From NCBI GenBank assembly GCA_028282105.1, contig JANQIO010000075.1:1-32009 (forward strand): 32,009 bases of DNA. Reading direction: 5' to 3'. How positions within the stretch are numbered: the stretch's first letter is position 1; every line of letters starts with the position of its first letter. Positions 25,080-32,009 of this stretch are shown here, piece by piece. A model generated the notes under the pieces. That model was not told where the DNA came from. It saw nothing but the letters and a program-made list of their open reading frames with translations, and ran no database searches. The position numbers were made by a program, and so were the translations under genes. Source of the stretch: Halieaceae bacterium (GTDB lineage Bacteria > Pseudomonadota > Gammaproteobacteria > Pseudomonadales > Halieaceae).

Positions 25080-26030
25080 GTGACCACCAACAGGAAATTG
25101 CCGCTGCTGATCCTCGGGGCACCGCCCCGGGGCGGCAACCACCTGCTGCGTGGCCTGCTGGATCACCATCCGGACCTGCTGCTGCCGCCGGACGAGGACT
25201 ACTTCGTGCGCCACCTGTCGCGCAGCGCCTGGGTGCGTTGGCAGGGCATGTTGAGTTCCAAGGCCGCCGCGCCGGGTTTCTACCGCAAACTCCAGAAAGA
25301 CGGCCATCTGGAACGGGTGAACGCCGGCCATGGCACGGAAGTGTTCGGTTCGGAGGATTCGCTGAATCTTGAGGCTTACTACGGCTACATCCGCACCCAC
25401 CACGAGCGCGGCAACCTCGATGCGCTGGTGCGCAACCATATCGAGGCGCTGGCCATGGCGCTGGGCCATCGCCCCGGGGACCGGCGGCTGCGGGTCTTCT
25501 TCTGCGCACTGCAGCCCAGCAACGAAGACCTGACTGCTGTCAGCGCCCTGCTGGCGCGCAGCTTCGACGTACGCGGGGTGTTCCTGGTGCGGGATCCGCG
25601 CGCCCACCTCAGCTCCAAGCTGGTACGCAATCCCACCCTCAATCTGCGGCGTTTCTGCCAGCGCCAGAACCATTACTGGCAGGAGATCTCTGACTTTGAG
25701 CAGAGATTCGGGCCAGTGCTGCGATTGCGCTTTGAGGAATTGGTGACTGCCACCGAGGCACGGATGCGGGCGGTCTGCGAGTTTGCCGGCATCGAGTTCA
25801 CCGACGGTGTACTGGAATACACCCAGGGCGGGCGCCCCAGCGTCAGCAATTCATCCTTCGGGGGCAGCACCGGCATCGACCACAGCGCGCTGACGCGCTA
25901 CCGCGATACCCTGCCTCGGGAAACCATCGCCTATCTGGAAGAACACTGTATCCCGGAGCTGTTCTGGCAGCCGCCGGAGATCAGCCCTGTTTCGGGTGCA
26001 CCACTACCGGCAGGTCCGTATAGCCCCTGA
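25080..26030 (+). CDS. PAPS-dependent sulfotransferase
   Basis: The product is a 316-residue sulfotransferase-family protein without TPRs. The 5'-phosphosulfate-binding loop is LILGAPPRGGNHLLRGLLDH (residues 9-28). An acidic stretch PPDEDYF follows it, and the 3'-phosphate-binding segment is VFLVRDPRAHLSSKL. The C-terminal LRLRFEELVTATEARMRAVC is typical of the family's last helix region. The start is a GTG at 25080 with AGAGAGG rather far upstream; no better start is seen because the P-loop begins at residue 9. The acceptor substrate is unknown. Its last 50 bases overlap, tail to tail, the 3' end of the P450 gene. Confidence 0.85.
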   Translation: MTTNRKLPLLILGAPPRGGNHLLRGLLDHHPDLLLPPDEDYFVRHLSRSAWVRWQGMLSSKAAAPGFYRKLQKDGHLERVNAGHGTEVFGSEDSLNLEAYYGYIRTHHERGNLDALVRNHIEALAMALGHRPGDRRLRVFFCALQPSNEDLTAVSALLARSFDVRGVFLVRDPRAHLSSKLVRNPTLNLRRFCQRQNHYWQEISDFEQRFGPVLRLRFEELVTATEARMRAVCEFAGIEFTDGVLEYTQGGRPSVSNSSFGGSTGIDHSALTRYRDTLPRETIAYLEEHCIPELFWQPPEISPVSGAPLPAGPYSP

Positions 26031-27225
26031 CAAAGACTGAGTGGCTGCGGCGTATGTCGCCGACCACCTCGATGCGCTCAAAACGCTCGAGGATTTCCTC
26101 CCAGAGAATCTTCAGCTGCAGCTCCGCCAGGTGACTGCCCATGCAGCGGTGGATGCCATAACCAAAGCTCAGGTGCTTGCGCACATTGGGGCGGTCGATG
26201 ATGTATTCCTCGGGCCGTTCGAACACGGAATCATCGCGGTTGCCGGACACATACCACATGGCCACCTTGTCACCCTTGCGGATGGTCTTGCCGCCGAGTT
26301 CGGTGTCCTCCAGCGCGGTGCGGCGCATGAATGCCAGCGGCGTCTGCCAGCGAATGGTCTCCGACACCATGGAGGGAATCAGCTTGGGGTTGGCCGTAAG
26401 CTTGGCGAACTCTTCCGGGTTCTCGTGCAGGGCCAGCACGCTGCCGCTCATGGAGTTGCGCGTGGTGTCGTTGCCACCGACGATCAGCAGCAACAGATTG
26501 CCCAGGTATTCCAGCGGCTGCATATTGCGCGTGTTTTCGCCGTGGGCCAGCATCGACACCATGTCGTGCTGGGGCGGCAGCTTGGCCTTTTCGTTCCACA
26601 GCTCGGTGAAGGTCTCCAGGCACTCGATCAGCTCTTCACGACGCTGCTCCTCGGTCTCGATAAAGTCCCCTCCCGGCAGAGCCGTGGCCACATCGGACCA
26701 ACGAGTCAGGCGCTGACGCTGCTCGTAAGGGAAATCAAACAGCGTGGCCAGCATGCGGGTGGTCAGCTCGATGGATACCTCATCCACCCAGTTGAAAGTC
26801 TTGCCTATCGGCAGATTGTCCAGCACTTCCTGGGTGCGGCTGCGGATCAGCTCGGCGAAGTTCGGCAGGTTGCGCGAGCCCACCACCGGGTTGACCTCGC
26901 CGCGCTGCTTGCTATGACGTGGCTCATCCATGGCGATGAACATCGGCAGGGTAAAGTCTTCAGGCTGGTCGCGCAGGGTAATACTGGGTTCGGAGGAGAA
27001 CAGCTCGTGGTGGGTGTCCACGTACATGATGTCCTCGTAGCGGGTCACAGACCAGTAGCGGCCAAACTCGTGGTGGTCGGTAAAGTGCACCGGGTCTTCC
27101 CGGCGCAGGCGCTCGAACCAGGACAGGATGGTATTGTCCTGGAACAGGTCCGGCTGGGCCGGATCGATGTCCTCCAGGGGAAGTGACCAGACGTCATGGT
27201 TCAGGGCGTTCTCAGCTGCAGTCAT
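25981..27225 (-). CDS. cyp153: Cytochrome P450 of the CYP153 family (alkane/fatty-acid terminal hydroxylase type)
   Basis: The product is a 414-residue soluble class I P450. The haem loop is LSFGYGIHRCMGSHLAELQL with Cys361 as thiolate ligand. The I-helix oxygen-binding motif is GGNDTTRNS, and the K-helix ExxR is ETIR. Long stretches are characteristic of CYP153A enzymes: VSIELTTRMLATLFDFPYEQ, LTRWSDVATALPGGDFIETE and MRRTALEDTELGGK. CYP153 enzymes hydroxylate the terminal carbon of n-alkanes, alcohols or fatty acids, and the adjacent acyl-CoA operon would suit the products. The usual neighbouring ferredoxin and ferredoxin reductase genes are missing here. The gene reads toward and overlaps the sulfotransferase gene by 50 bases. 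Confidence 0.92.
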   Translation of the reverse strand: MTAAENALNHDVWSLPLEDIDPAQPDLFQDNTILSWFERLRREDPVHFTDHHEFGRYWSVTRYEDIMYVDTHHELFSSEPSITLRDQPEDFTLPMFIAMDEPRHSKQRGEVNPVVGSRNLPNFAELIRSRTQEVLDNLPIGKTFNWVDEVSIELTTRMLATLFDFPYEQRQRLTRWSDVATALPGGDFIETEEQRREELIECLETFTELWNEKAKLPPQHDMVSMLAHGENTRNMQPLEYLGNLLLLIVGGNDTTRNSMSGSVLALHENPEEFAKLTANPKLIPSMVSETIRWQTPLAFMRRTALEDTELGGKTIRKGDKVAMWYVSGNRDDSVFERPEEYIIDRPNVRKHLSFGYGIHRCMGSHLAELQLKILWEEILERFERIEVVGDIRRSHSVFVRGYTDLPVVVHPKQG

Positions 27226-27298
27226 AGTCTCGTAACCGTACTAACGATTTGGCCAGGAACTATATCCCGCCGGGGCGATGAACGCCTAGGGTCAATAT

Positions 27299-27340
27299 GG
27301 GCCACCCGGGCAGGACCACCCGGGCAGGGCCACCCGGGCA
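27299..27340. repeat. Three tandem 14-bp direct repeats
   Basis: The unit GGGCCACCCGGGCA occurs at 27299-27312, 27313-27326 (one change, GGACC) and 27327-27340. Each unit holds the palindrome CCCGGG. It lies upstream of the P450 gene start and downstream of the ABC permease stop. It has no coding role that I can see, and it may be a polymorphic minisatellite. Confidence 0.85.
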
Positions 27341-27376
27341 GGGCACGCTCTGTGCGCACCCCCGGCAAGCGACCCG

Positions 27377-28486
27377 TCAGGCCAGCTTGCTGCGTACTTC
27401 AATGGAGGCCACCGCCAGCGATGCCAGCGCCAGCGGTAACAGCGGCCAGATGTTGGCGAATACATCGCTGGCCCCGTGGGATTTGAAGAAGCTCCCCTGC
27501 ACCACCACCAGATAGTGCTTGAGGGGGTTGAGCTCCGCCACCCACTGCAACCACTCGGGCATGTTCTCTACCGGCGTGGCGAAGCCGGAGGTCAACACGA
27601 AGGGGATGGAGCTGAAGAATGCCCCCATGATGGCCTGCTGCTGGGTGCTGCACAGGGATGAGATCAACAGCCCCACTCCCACCACCGACAGTACGAACAG
27701 CACCAGCGCGAAGGGAAATATCCAGAGCTGGCCGGTATAGGGCGCACCAAAAGCAAACACCGCCAGCAGGGTAATGATAAAGCTCACCACAAAGCCCGCC
27801 ATCATGCCCGGCATGGTCTTGGCGATGATGATCTCGGTGGCGCTGATAGGCGACACCAGCAACTGGTCGAAGGTGCCCATCTCCCGCTCCCGGGCAATGG
27901 AGAGCGAGGTCACCACCAGGCACATCATCATGCCTAGCACCGCACTGAGGCTGGCCACCATAAACCACTGGTAGTTCAGATTGGGATTGAACCAGTGCCG
28001 CTCCTCCAGCCTGGGCTGCCCGGCCGGGAGCGGGGCGCGCCCCGCCAGTTCCGCACCCATCTCCCCAACCACCGTAGCCAGGTAAGAGGTCGCAATCTGC
28101 CCGGCATTGGCGCGCCGACCATCCACTACCACCTGCACCGTGGCCGGTTCGCCGGCGTCGATGCGGCGGGAAAAATCCGGCGGCAGCCGTATAGCGAGCA
28201 GCGCCTGGCGCGACGTAATCAGCTCATCGAGCTGACCGCGGTCGCGGGCGGTAATGATGTCATCGGTAAACCAGGCGCCGTCGACCTGCGCCACCAACTC
28301 ATGCGACCAACGGCCGTTGTCCTGGTCCAGCAGGGCCACGTCGATGTTTTGTACGTCCAGGGTCGCCGAGTAGGCAAACGCCACGGTCTGCACGATCGGC
28401 GCGCCAATCAGGAAACGCCGGGTGGTGGGATCCTGCAGGTAGCTGACCATCTCTTTCCAGATGGCCACCCCCAGCCGCGTGAGCAT
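27377..28486 (-). CDS. ybhR: ABC-2 type transporter permease, YbhR-like
   Basis: The product is a 369-residue inner-membrane permease (ABC2_membrane_3 type). One N-terminal hydrophobic segment (FLIGAPIVQTVAFAYSATL) is followed by a large extracytoplasmic domain of about 130 residues and five or six C-terminal transmembrane helices (from FMVASLSAVLGMMMCLVV). The helix-linking motif SIAREREMGTFDQLLVSP is typical. It is the last gene of a YbhGFSR-like operon: ATG 28486 overlaps the preceding stop by one base (TGATG). Together with the other permease, the double ATPase and the HlyD adaptor it should form an exporter of drugs or other amphiphilic compounds; the substrate is unknown. Confidence 0.88.
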   Translation of the reverse strand: MLTRLGVAIWKEMVSYLQDPTTRRFLIGAPIVQTVAFAYSATLDVQNIDVALLDQDNGRWSHELVAQVDGAWFTDDIITARDRGQLDELITSRQALLAIRLPPDFSRRIDAGEPATVQVVVDGRRANAGQIATSYLATVVGEMGAELAGRAPLPAGQPRLEERHWFNPNLNYQWFMVASLSAVLGMMMCLVVTSLSIAREREMGTFDQLLVSPISATEIIIAKTMPGMMAGFVVSFIITLLAVFAFGAPYTGQLWIFPFALVLFVLSVVGVGLLISSLCSTQQQAIMGAFFSSIPFVLTSGFATPVENMPEWLQWVAELNPLKHYLVVVQGSFFKSHGASDVFANIWPLLPLALASLAVASIEVRSKLA

Positions 28487-29592
28487 CAGTCCAGCACCTT
28501 GTGGGAGTTGCGCAGGGTGATCAGGAAAAACAACGCCCCCACCGCCAGCAGCGCCATAGCGTTGGTGATCAGCTCAGGCCAATAGTCCCCGGCCAGGAAC
28601 ACCGACTGCAGGGACTGCACGTAATGCCGGGCCGGCACTACCAGGGTCAGCCACTGCAGCACCGTCGGCATGCTGTCGATCTCGAACAGGAACCCCGACA
28701 ACAGGAAGGCCGGCATAAAGCCCGAGAATACCGCCAACTGGGCTGCCACAAACTGGTTCTTGGCCAGGGTGGAGATCAGCAGGCCCTGCCCCAGCGCCGG
28801 CACCAGGAAGGCGGCACTGGTCACCAGCAGGGCAAGCAGTGAACCCCGGAAGGGAAGCCCGTAACCGATGATGCCCATCAGCGTACAACCCAGGGTGGCC
28901 ATCATCCCCAACACAAAATAGGGGGCCAGCTTGCTGGCCAGCAGCTCCAGGGTGCCCGCAGGGGTCGACATCATGGCTTCCATCGTGCCCCGTTCCCACT
29001 CGCGGGCCACCACCAGGGCGGTGAGCAGGGTGCCGATCATGGTCATGACGATGGCCATGGCCCCGGGCAGCAGGACCCGGCGGCTATCGAGTTCCGGGTT
29101 GAACCAGAAGCGCTGTTCCAACGCCAGCATGGGTACCGGGTTGCCGACCCGGCCACCAAACCAGGATGACAGCACGCCCTGGGCATAGGCCTGCACAAAA
29201 TTCGCGGTGTTGGGCTGGGAGCCATCGGTAATCACCTGCACCTGTGGCTGCCCAAAGGGCTGACGGAGCTGGCGGTCGAAGTCGGCGGGAATGACCACAT
29301 AACCGCGCAGGCTACCCCGCACCAGCAGCGGGTCCAGCTCGCGCCGGTCGCGGGCCGTGGTTACTTCAAAATAAGACGTGGCATCGTAGGCCGCGGCCAG
29401 TTCCTGGGCCGCCGGGCCGGTGCCTTCCAGCACTACACCAAGGCGCACTGCCTGCAGGTCCAGAGAGACGGCGTTGGCGAACAGGAAGAACAGCACCGGC
29501 GGCATAACGAAGGCAATCAGCAGGGAAGACGGGTCGCGCACAACCTGCCAACTCTCCTTGATGACCAGGGCGCGCAGCCTGCGCCAGTTCAC
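28486..29592 (-). CDS. ybhS: ABC-2 type transporter permease, YbhS-like
   Basis: The product is a 368-residue permease with the same layout as its neighbour: an N-terminal helix (LLIAFVMPPVLFFLFANAV), a periplasmic domain, and C-terminal helices starting at LLPGAMAIVMTMIGTLLTAL. It carries the coupling motif VVAREWERGTMEAMMSTP. The frame is open to 29658, but GTG 29592 is preferred: it overlaps the ATPase stop by four bases (GTGA) and has GGAG 8 bases upstream, giving the normal N-terminus NWRRLRALVIKESW. The two permeases probably form a heterodimer. Confidence 0.88.
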   Translation of the reverse strand: MNWRRLRALVIKESWQVVRDPSSLLIAFVMPPVLFFLFANAVSLDLQAVRLGVVLEGTGPAAQELAAAYDATSYFEVTTARDRRELDPLLVRGSLRGYVVIPADFDRQLRQPFGQPQVQVITDGSQPNTANFVQAYAQGVLSSWFGGRVGNPVPMLALEQRFWFNPELDSRRVLLPGAMAIVMTMIGTLLTALVVAREWERGTMEAMMSTPAGTLELLASKLAPYFVLGMMATLGCTLMGIIGYGLPFRGSLLALLVTSAAFLVPALGQGLLISTLAKNQFVAAQLAVFSGFMPAFLLSGFLFEIDSMPTVLQWLTLVVPARHYVQSLQSVFLAGDYWPELITNAMALLAVGALFFLITLRNSHKVLD

Positions 29593-31307
29593 GCCGCCTG
29601 CTCCTGCTGGGCCAGCACCAGGCGAATAAAGGCATCCTCCATCGAAGGGTCCGGGCAATCGGGGCCCGCGACGCTGGCCTTGAGGGCATCGGGGGTGTCC
29701 AGGGCAATCACCTGGGCGCGGTTAACCAGTACCACCCGATCACAGTACTCGGCCTCTTCCATGAAGTGTGTAGTCACCAGTACGGTGACCCCTTTGCGCA
29801 CCAGGCCGGTGATATGCGTCCAGAACTCGCGGCGGGTGATCGGGTCCACGCCACTGGTGGGCTCGTCCAGAAACAGCACGCTGGGTCGGTGCATCAGGGC
29901 GCAGGCCAGAGCCAGGCGCTGCTTGAATCCCAGCGGCAGACTGTCCGGGAAAGCCTCCAGGTAAGGCTGCAGGTGGAAGATCTCCACCATTTCATCAATG
30001 CGCGCGCGGCGCTGTGCAGCACGCAACCCATAGATGCCCGAGAAGAACTCCAGATTCTGGCGTACCGTCATCAGCCCGTACAGTGAGAATTTCTGGGCCA
30101 TGTAGCCGAGCTGCAGCTTGGCCGCCGTGCCCGACCGACGCAGGTCCAGGCCCACCACCTCGGCGCGTCCGGCACTGGGTTTCAACAGGCCGCAGAGCAT
30201 CTTGAAGGTGGTGGATTTACCGGCGCCGTTGGGGCCCAGCAACCCCAGAACCTCGCCGCGATGGACGTCGAAACTGACGCGATCAGTGGCGGTAAAGTCG
30301 CCGAAGCGCCGGGTCAGTTCCCGACAACTCACCATGATGTCGCGCTCCCTCGCCACCGGCGCCATGCGATCGGCAATCGCCGAGTGGCCGAGGCTGCCCC
30401 CGTCCAGCAAGTCGATAAAGGCATCCTCAAAGCGGCCGGCCACGGCATTAATCTCGCCGCCGGCTTCACTGACCTGCGCCTGCAAGGCCGATGTGATCTC
30501 CGTGTCTGCCAGCACCAGCCTGACCGCGCCGCCCTGAATCACACCGTCGCGAACCGACGGCTGTTCCAGCGCATCGGCCAGAAAGGCCCGCCGATCAACC
30601 GCCAGGTCGCTAACCAGCACTGAGCGGCCAGCGATACGCTCGGTGAGCGCCCCCGGTGCGCCGGCATAGCGAATCTCGCCCTCATCCAGCAGCAGCACCT
30701 GGTCGCAGCGTTCGGCCTCATCCAGGTAGGCGGTGGCCCACACCACCGACATACCCTCTCCGGCCAGTTCCTGCACCATATGCCAGAGTTCCTGGCGGCT
30801 GACCGGGTCCACCCCTACGCTGGGCTCGTCCAGCAATAGCACCCGGGGCCTGGCCATCAGTGCGCAGGCCAGGCCGAGCTTTTGCTTCATACCGCCGGAC
30901 AGTTGGCCCGCCAGGCGCCGTGTGAAAGGCTCAAGGCCGGTAAACGCCAGCAGCCGCTGAAACTGTGCTGCGGTGTCTCCCCGCGGCAGGCCGCGCAGGT
31001 CGGCGTACAGGTTGAGGTTCTCCTGCACAGACAGGTCTTCATAGAGCCCAAAGCGCTGCGGCATATAGCCGGTGACGCGGTGAATGTCTGTCGCGTCCCG
31101 GGCCACGTTGTAGCCCGCCACCCGCACCTCCCCCTGGCAGGGATGCATGAGGGCGGCCATCATCCGCATCAGCGTGGTCTTGCCGGCGCCGTCGGGACCG
31201 ACCAGACCGGTGAGGTTGCCGGCGATAATATCGGCGTCAATACCCTTCAGGGCCTCGACCCCGGCAAAGGACTTGCGCACACCGCGAATTTCGATGGCCA
31301 GGTCCAT
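29589..31307 (-). CDS. ybhF: Double-domain ABC exporter ATPase, YbhF-like
   Basis: The product is a 572-residue cytoplasmic protein with two ATP-binding cassettes in one chain. NBD1 has Walker A GPDGAGKTTL, signature LSGGMKQKLGLA and Walker B VLLLDEPSVGVDP. NBD2 has Walker A GPNGAGKSTTF and Walker B VLFLDEPTSGVDP. The signature position of NBD2 reads LPLGFKQRLALA, a departure from LSGGQ, suggesting the two ATP sites are not equivalent. Length and layout match E. coli YbhF (about 578 residues). It starts 7 bases after the HlyD adaptor stop and overlaps the next permease by 4 bases, so the four genes form one operon. Confidence 0.9.
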   Translation of the reverse strand: MDLAIEIRGVRKSFAGVEALKGIDADIIAGNLTGLVGPDGAGKTTLMRMMAALMHPCQGEVRVAGYNVARDATDIHRVTGYMPQRFGLYEDLSVQENLNLYADLRGLPRGDTAAQFQRLLAFTGLEPFTRRLAGQLSGGMKQKLGLACALMARPRVLLLDEPSVGVDPVSRQELWHMVQELAGEGMSVVWATAYLDEAERCDQVLLLDEGEIRYAGAPGALTERIAGRSVLVSDLAVDRRAFLADALEQPSVRDGVIQGGAVRLVLADTEITSALQAQVSEAGGEINAVAGRFEDAFIDLLDGGSLGHSAIADRMAPVARERDIMVSCRELTRRFGDFTATDRVSFDVHRGEVLGLLGPNGAGKSTTFKMLCGLLKPSAGRAEVVGLDLRRSGTAAKLQLGYMAQKFSLYGLMTVRQNLEFFSGIYGLRAAQRRARIDEMVEIFHLQPYLEAFPDSLPLGFKQRLALACALMHRPSVLFLDEPTSGVDPITRREFWTHITGLVRKGVTVLVTTHFMEEAEYCDRVVLVNRAQVIALDTPDALKASVAGPDCPDPSMEDAFIRLVLAQQEQAA

Positions 31308-31314
31308 GCAGCGC

Positions 31315-32009
31315 TTAGCCGGCGCCCAGACGCACGGTCACCGGCATACCCTGTCGCAGTTGCTCATCCGGTTCGGTGACCACGATGCGCAGCCGGTAGA
31401 CCAGGTCTGTGCGCAGTTCAGGGGTTTCGACGGTTTTCGGGGTAAATTCCGCCCGCGGCGAGACGAAACCCACCTGGCCGCGATAGACGCGTTCGCTGGA
31501 ATCCGACCACACCTCGACCGTGGCGCCGGGCACCACCTGGCCCAGATGCGCCTCCCCCACATAAGCACGCACGTAGACCACATCGGTCAGTGACAGGGTG
31601 TACACCGGCTCACCGACATTCACCATGGAACCCGGTTCACGGGCACGCACCTGGATTACCCCGTCACTGGGCGCCAGCAGCCGGGTATCGTCGAGCTGGG
31701 TGGCGGCCTGGTCGCGACGCGCTTCCGCCGCCGCCAACGCTGCCGCCGCGGCGGCGCGATCTTCCTCGCGGAAACCCTCCCGCGCCAACGCCAGGGCTTC
31801 CCGGGCAGAGCGGAGCCTGGCCTGGGCCTGCTCCTGCTGGGATTCCGCATCATCCAGCGCGCGCTGGCTGTTCAGTCCCTGGCGGAACAGATCCTGTTGC
31901 CGCGCCAGCCGCTTGTGGGCGTTTACCGGCGCCGCCTGGGCCTCCTCGCCCCCGGCCTCCGCCTGCTCGATCTCCTGAGGCCTTGATCCCGTGTTGGCGC
32001 GGTCGAGAT
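31315..32009 (-). CDS. HlyD/membrane-fusion-protein adaptor, C-terminal part (5' end outside window)
   Basis: The last 231 codons of a periplasmic adaptor of the HlyD family, YbhG-like, are present; the frame is open to the right edge, so the N-terminus is missing. A long charged, Ala/Gln-rich coiled coil (LFRQGLNSQRALDDAESQQE, then AREGFREEDRAAAAAALAAA) leads into the lipoyl half-motif TRLLAPSDGVIQVRAREPGS. A beta-barrel domain (VYVRAYVGEAHLGQVVPGA) and a membrane-proximal end follow. In YbhGFSR-type exporters this protein links the permeases to TolC. It precedes the ATPase gene by 7 bases. Confidence 0.88.
   Translation of the reverse strand, partial: LDRANTGSRPQEIEQAEAGGEEAQAAPVNAHKRLARQQDLFRQGLNSQRALDDAESQQEQAQARLRSAREALALAREGFREEDRAAAAAALAAAEARRDQAATQLDDTRLLAPSDGVIQVRAREPGSMVNVGEPVYTLSLTDVVYVRAYVGEAHLGQVVPGATVEVWSDSSERVYRGQVGFVSPRAEFTPKTVETPELRTDLVYRLRIVVTEPDEQLRQGMPVTVRLGAG

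Noticed and set aside
26041-27186. 381-codon plus-strand open frame opposite the P450 gene
   Set aside because: It is antisense to the CYP153 gene with its conserved haem loop, and no family match is visible.
27299-27340. Possible CRISPR array
   Set aside because: Units are 14 bases, directly adjacent, without spacers, and no cas genes are present.

Overview
The window looks like a piece of chromosome from an aerobic, marine-type heterotrophic gammaproteobacterium, of the Halieaceae/OM60 kind. This is inferred from high GC content, a TonB-dependent receptor, a CYP153-type P450, a set of acyl-CoA dehydrogenases and a DabAB bicarbonate/CO2 system; no 16S or other marker gene is present. There are no tRNA or rRNA genes, no CRISPR array and no recognisable transposase.

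Left part (1-9.9 kb). A TonB-dependent receptor cut by the window edge ends at a strong terminator. It is followed by an intergenic nested inverted repeat and then by a group rich in tetratricopeptide (TPR) repeats. The group holds a TPR-2OG-Fe(II) oxygenase, a TPR-sulfotransferase, a convergent TPR-aspartyl/asparaginyl beta-hydroxylase, an exported TPR protein whose C-terminus resembles a TonB C-terminal domain, and a lipoprotein with a transglutaminase-like core plus TPRs. Together they suggest a machinery that hydroxylates and sulfates a protein or peptide linked to outer-membrane uptake. That role is inference.

Middle part (9.9-18.6 kb). A gene for a degenerate isocitrate/isopropylmalate dehydrogenase-like protein, probably a pseudoenzyme, has a perfect palindrome in its upstream region. 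The dabB-dabA-arsR operon follows on the minus strand, with a NhaR-like LysR regulator reading away from it. One 9-base half-site of the palindrome recurs in the lysR/dabB intergenic region, suggesting shared control. A membrane-bound-type lytic transglycosylase (MltD-like, three LysM repeats) closes the region.

Right part (18.7-32 kb). A tightly packed minus-strand operon encodes three acyl-CoA dehydrogenases and one acyl-CoA synthetase. Two of the dehydrogenases look like a catalytic/non-catalytic pair. The operon appears to be controlled through a palindrome overlapping its promoter. Reading away from it are a second 2OG-Fe(II) oxygenase and a second sulfotransferase, whose 3' end overlaps a convergent CYP153 alkane-hydroxylase-type P450. 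The window ends with a YbhGFSR-like ABC exporter operon: two ABC-2 permeases, a double-ATPase and the start of an HlyD-type adaptor cut by the edge.

Many starts were moved downstream of the longest open frame because a good ribosome binding site or a neighbouring stop codon favours the shorter form; the reasons are given entry by entry.
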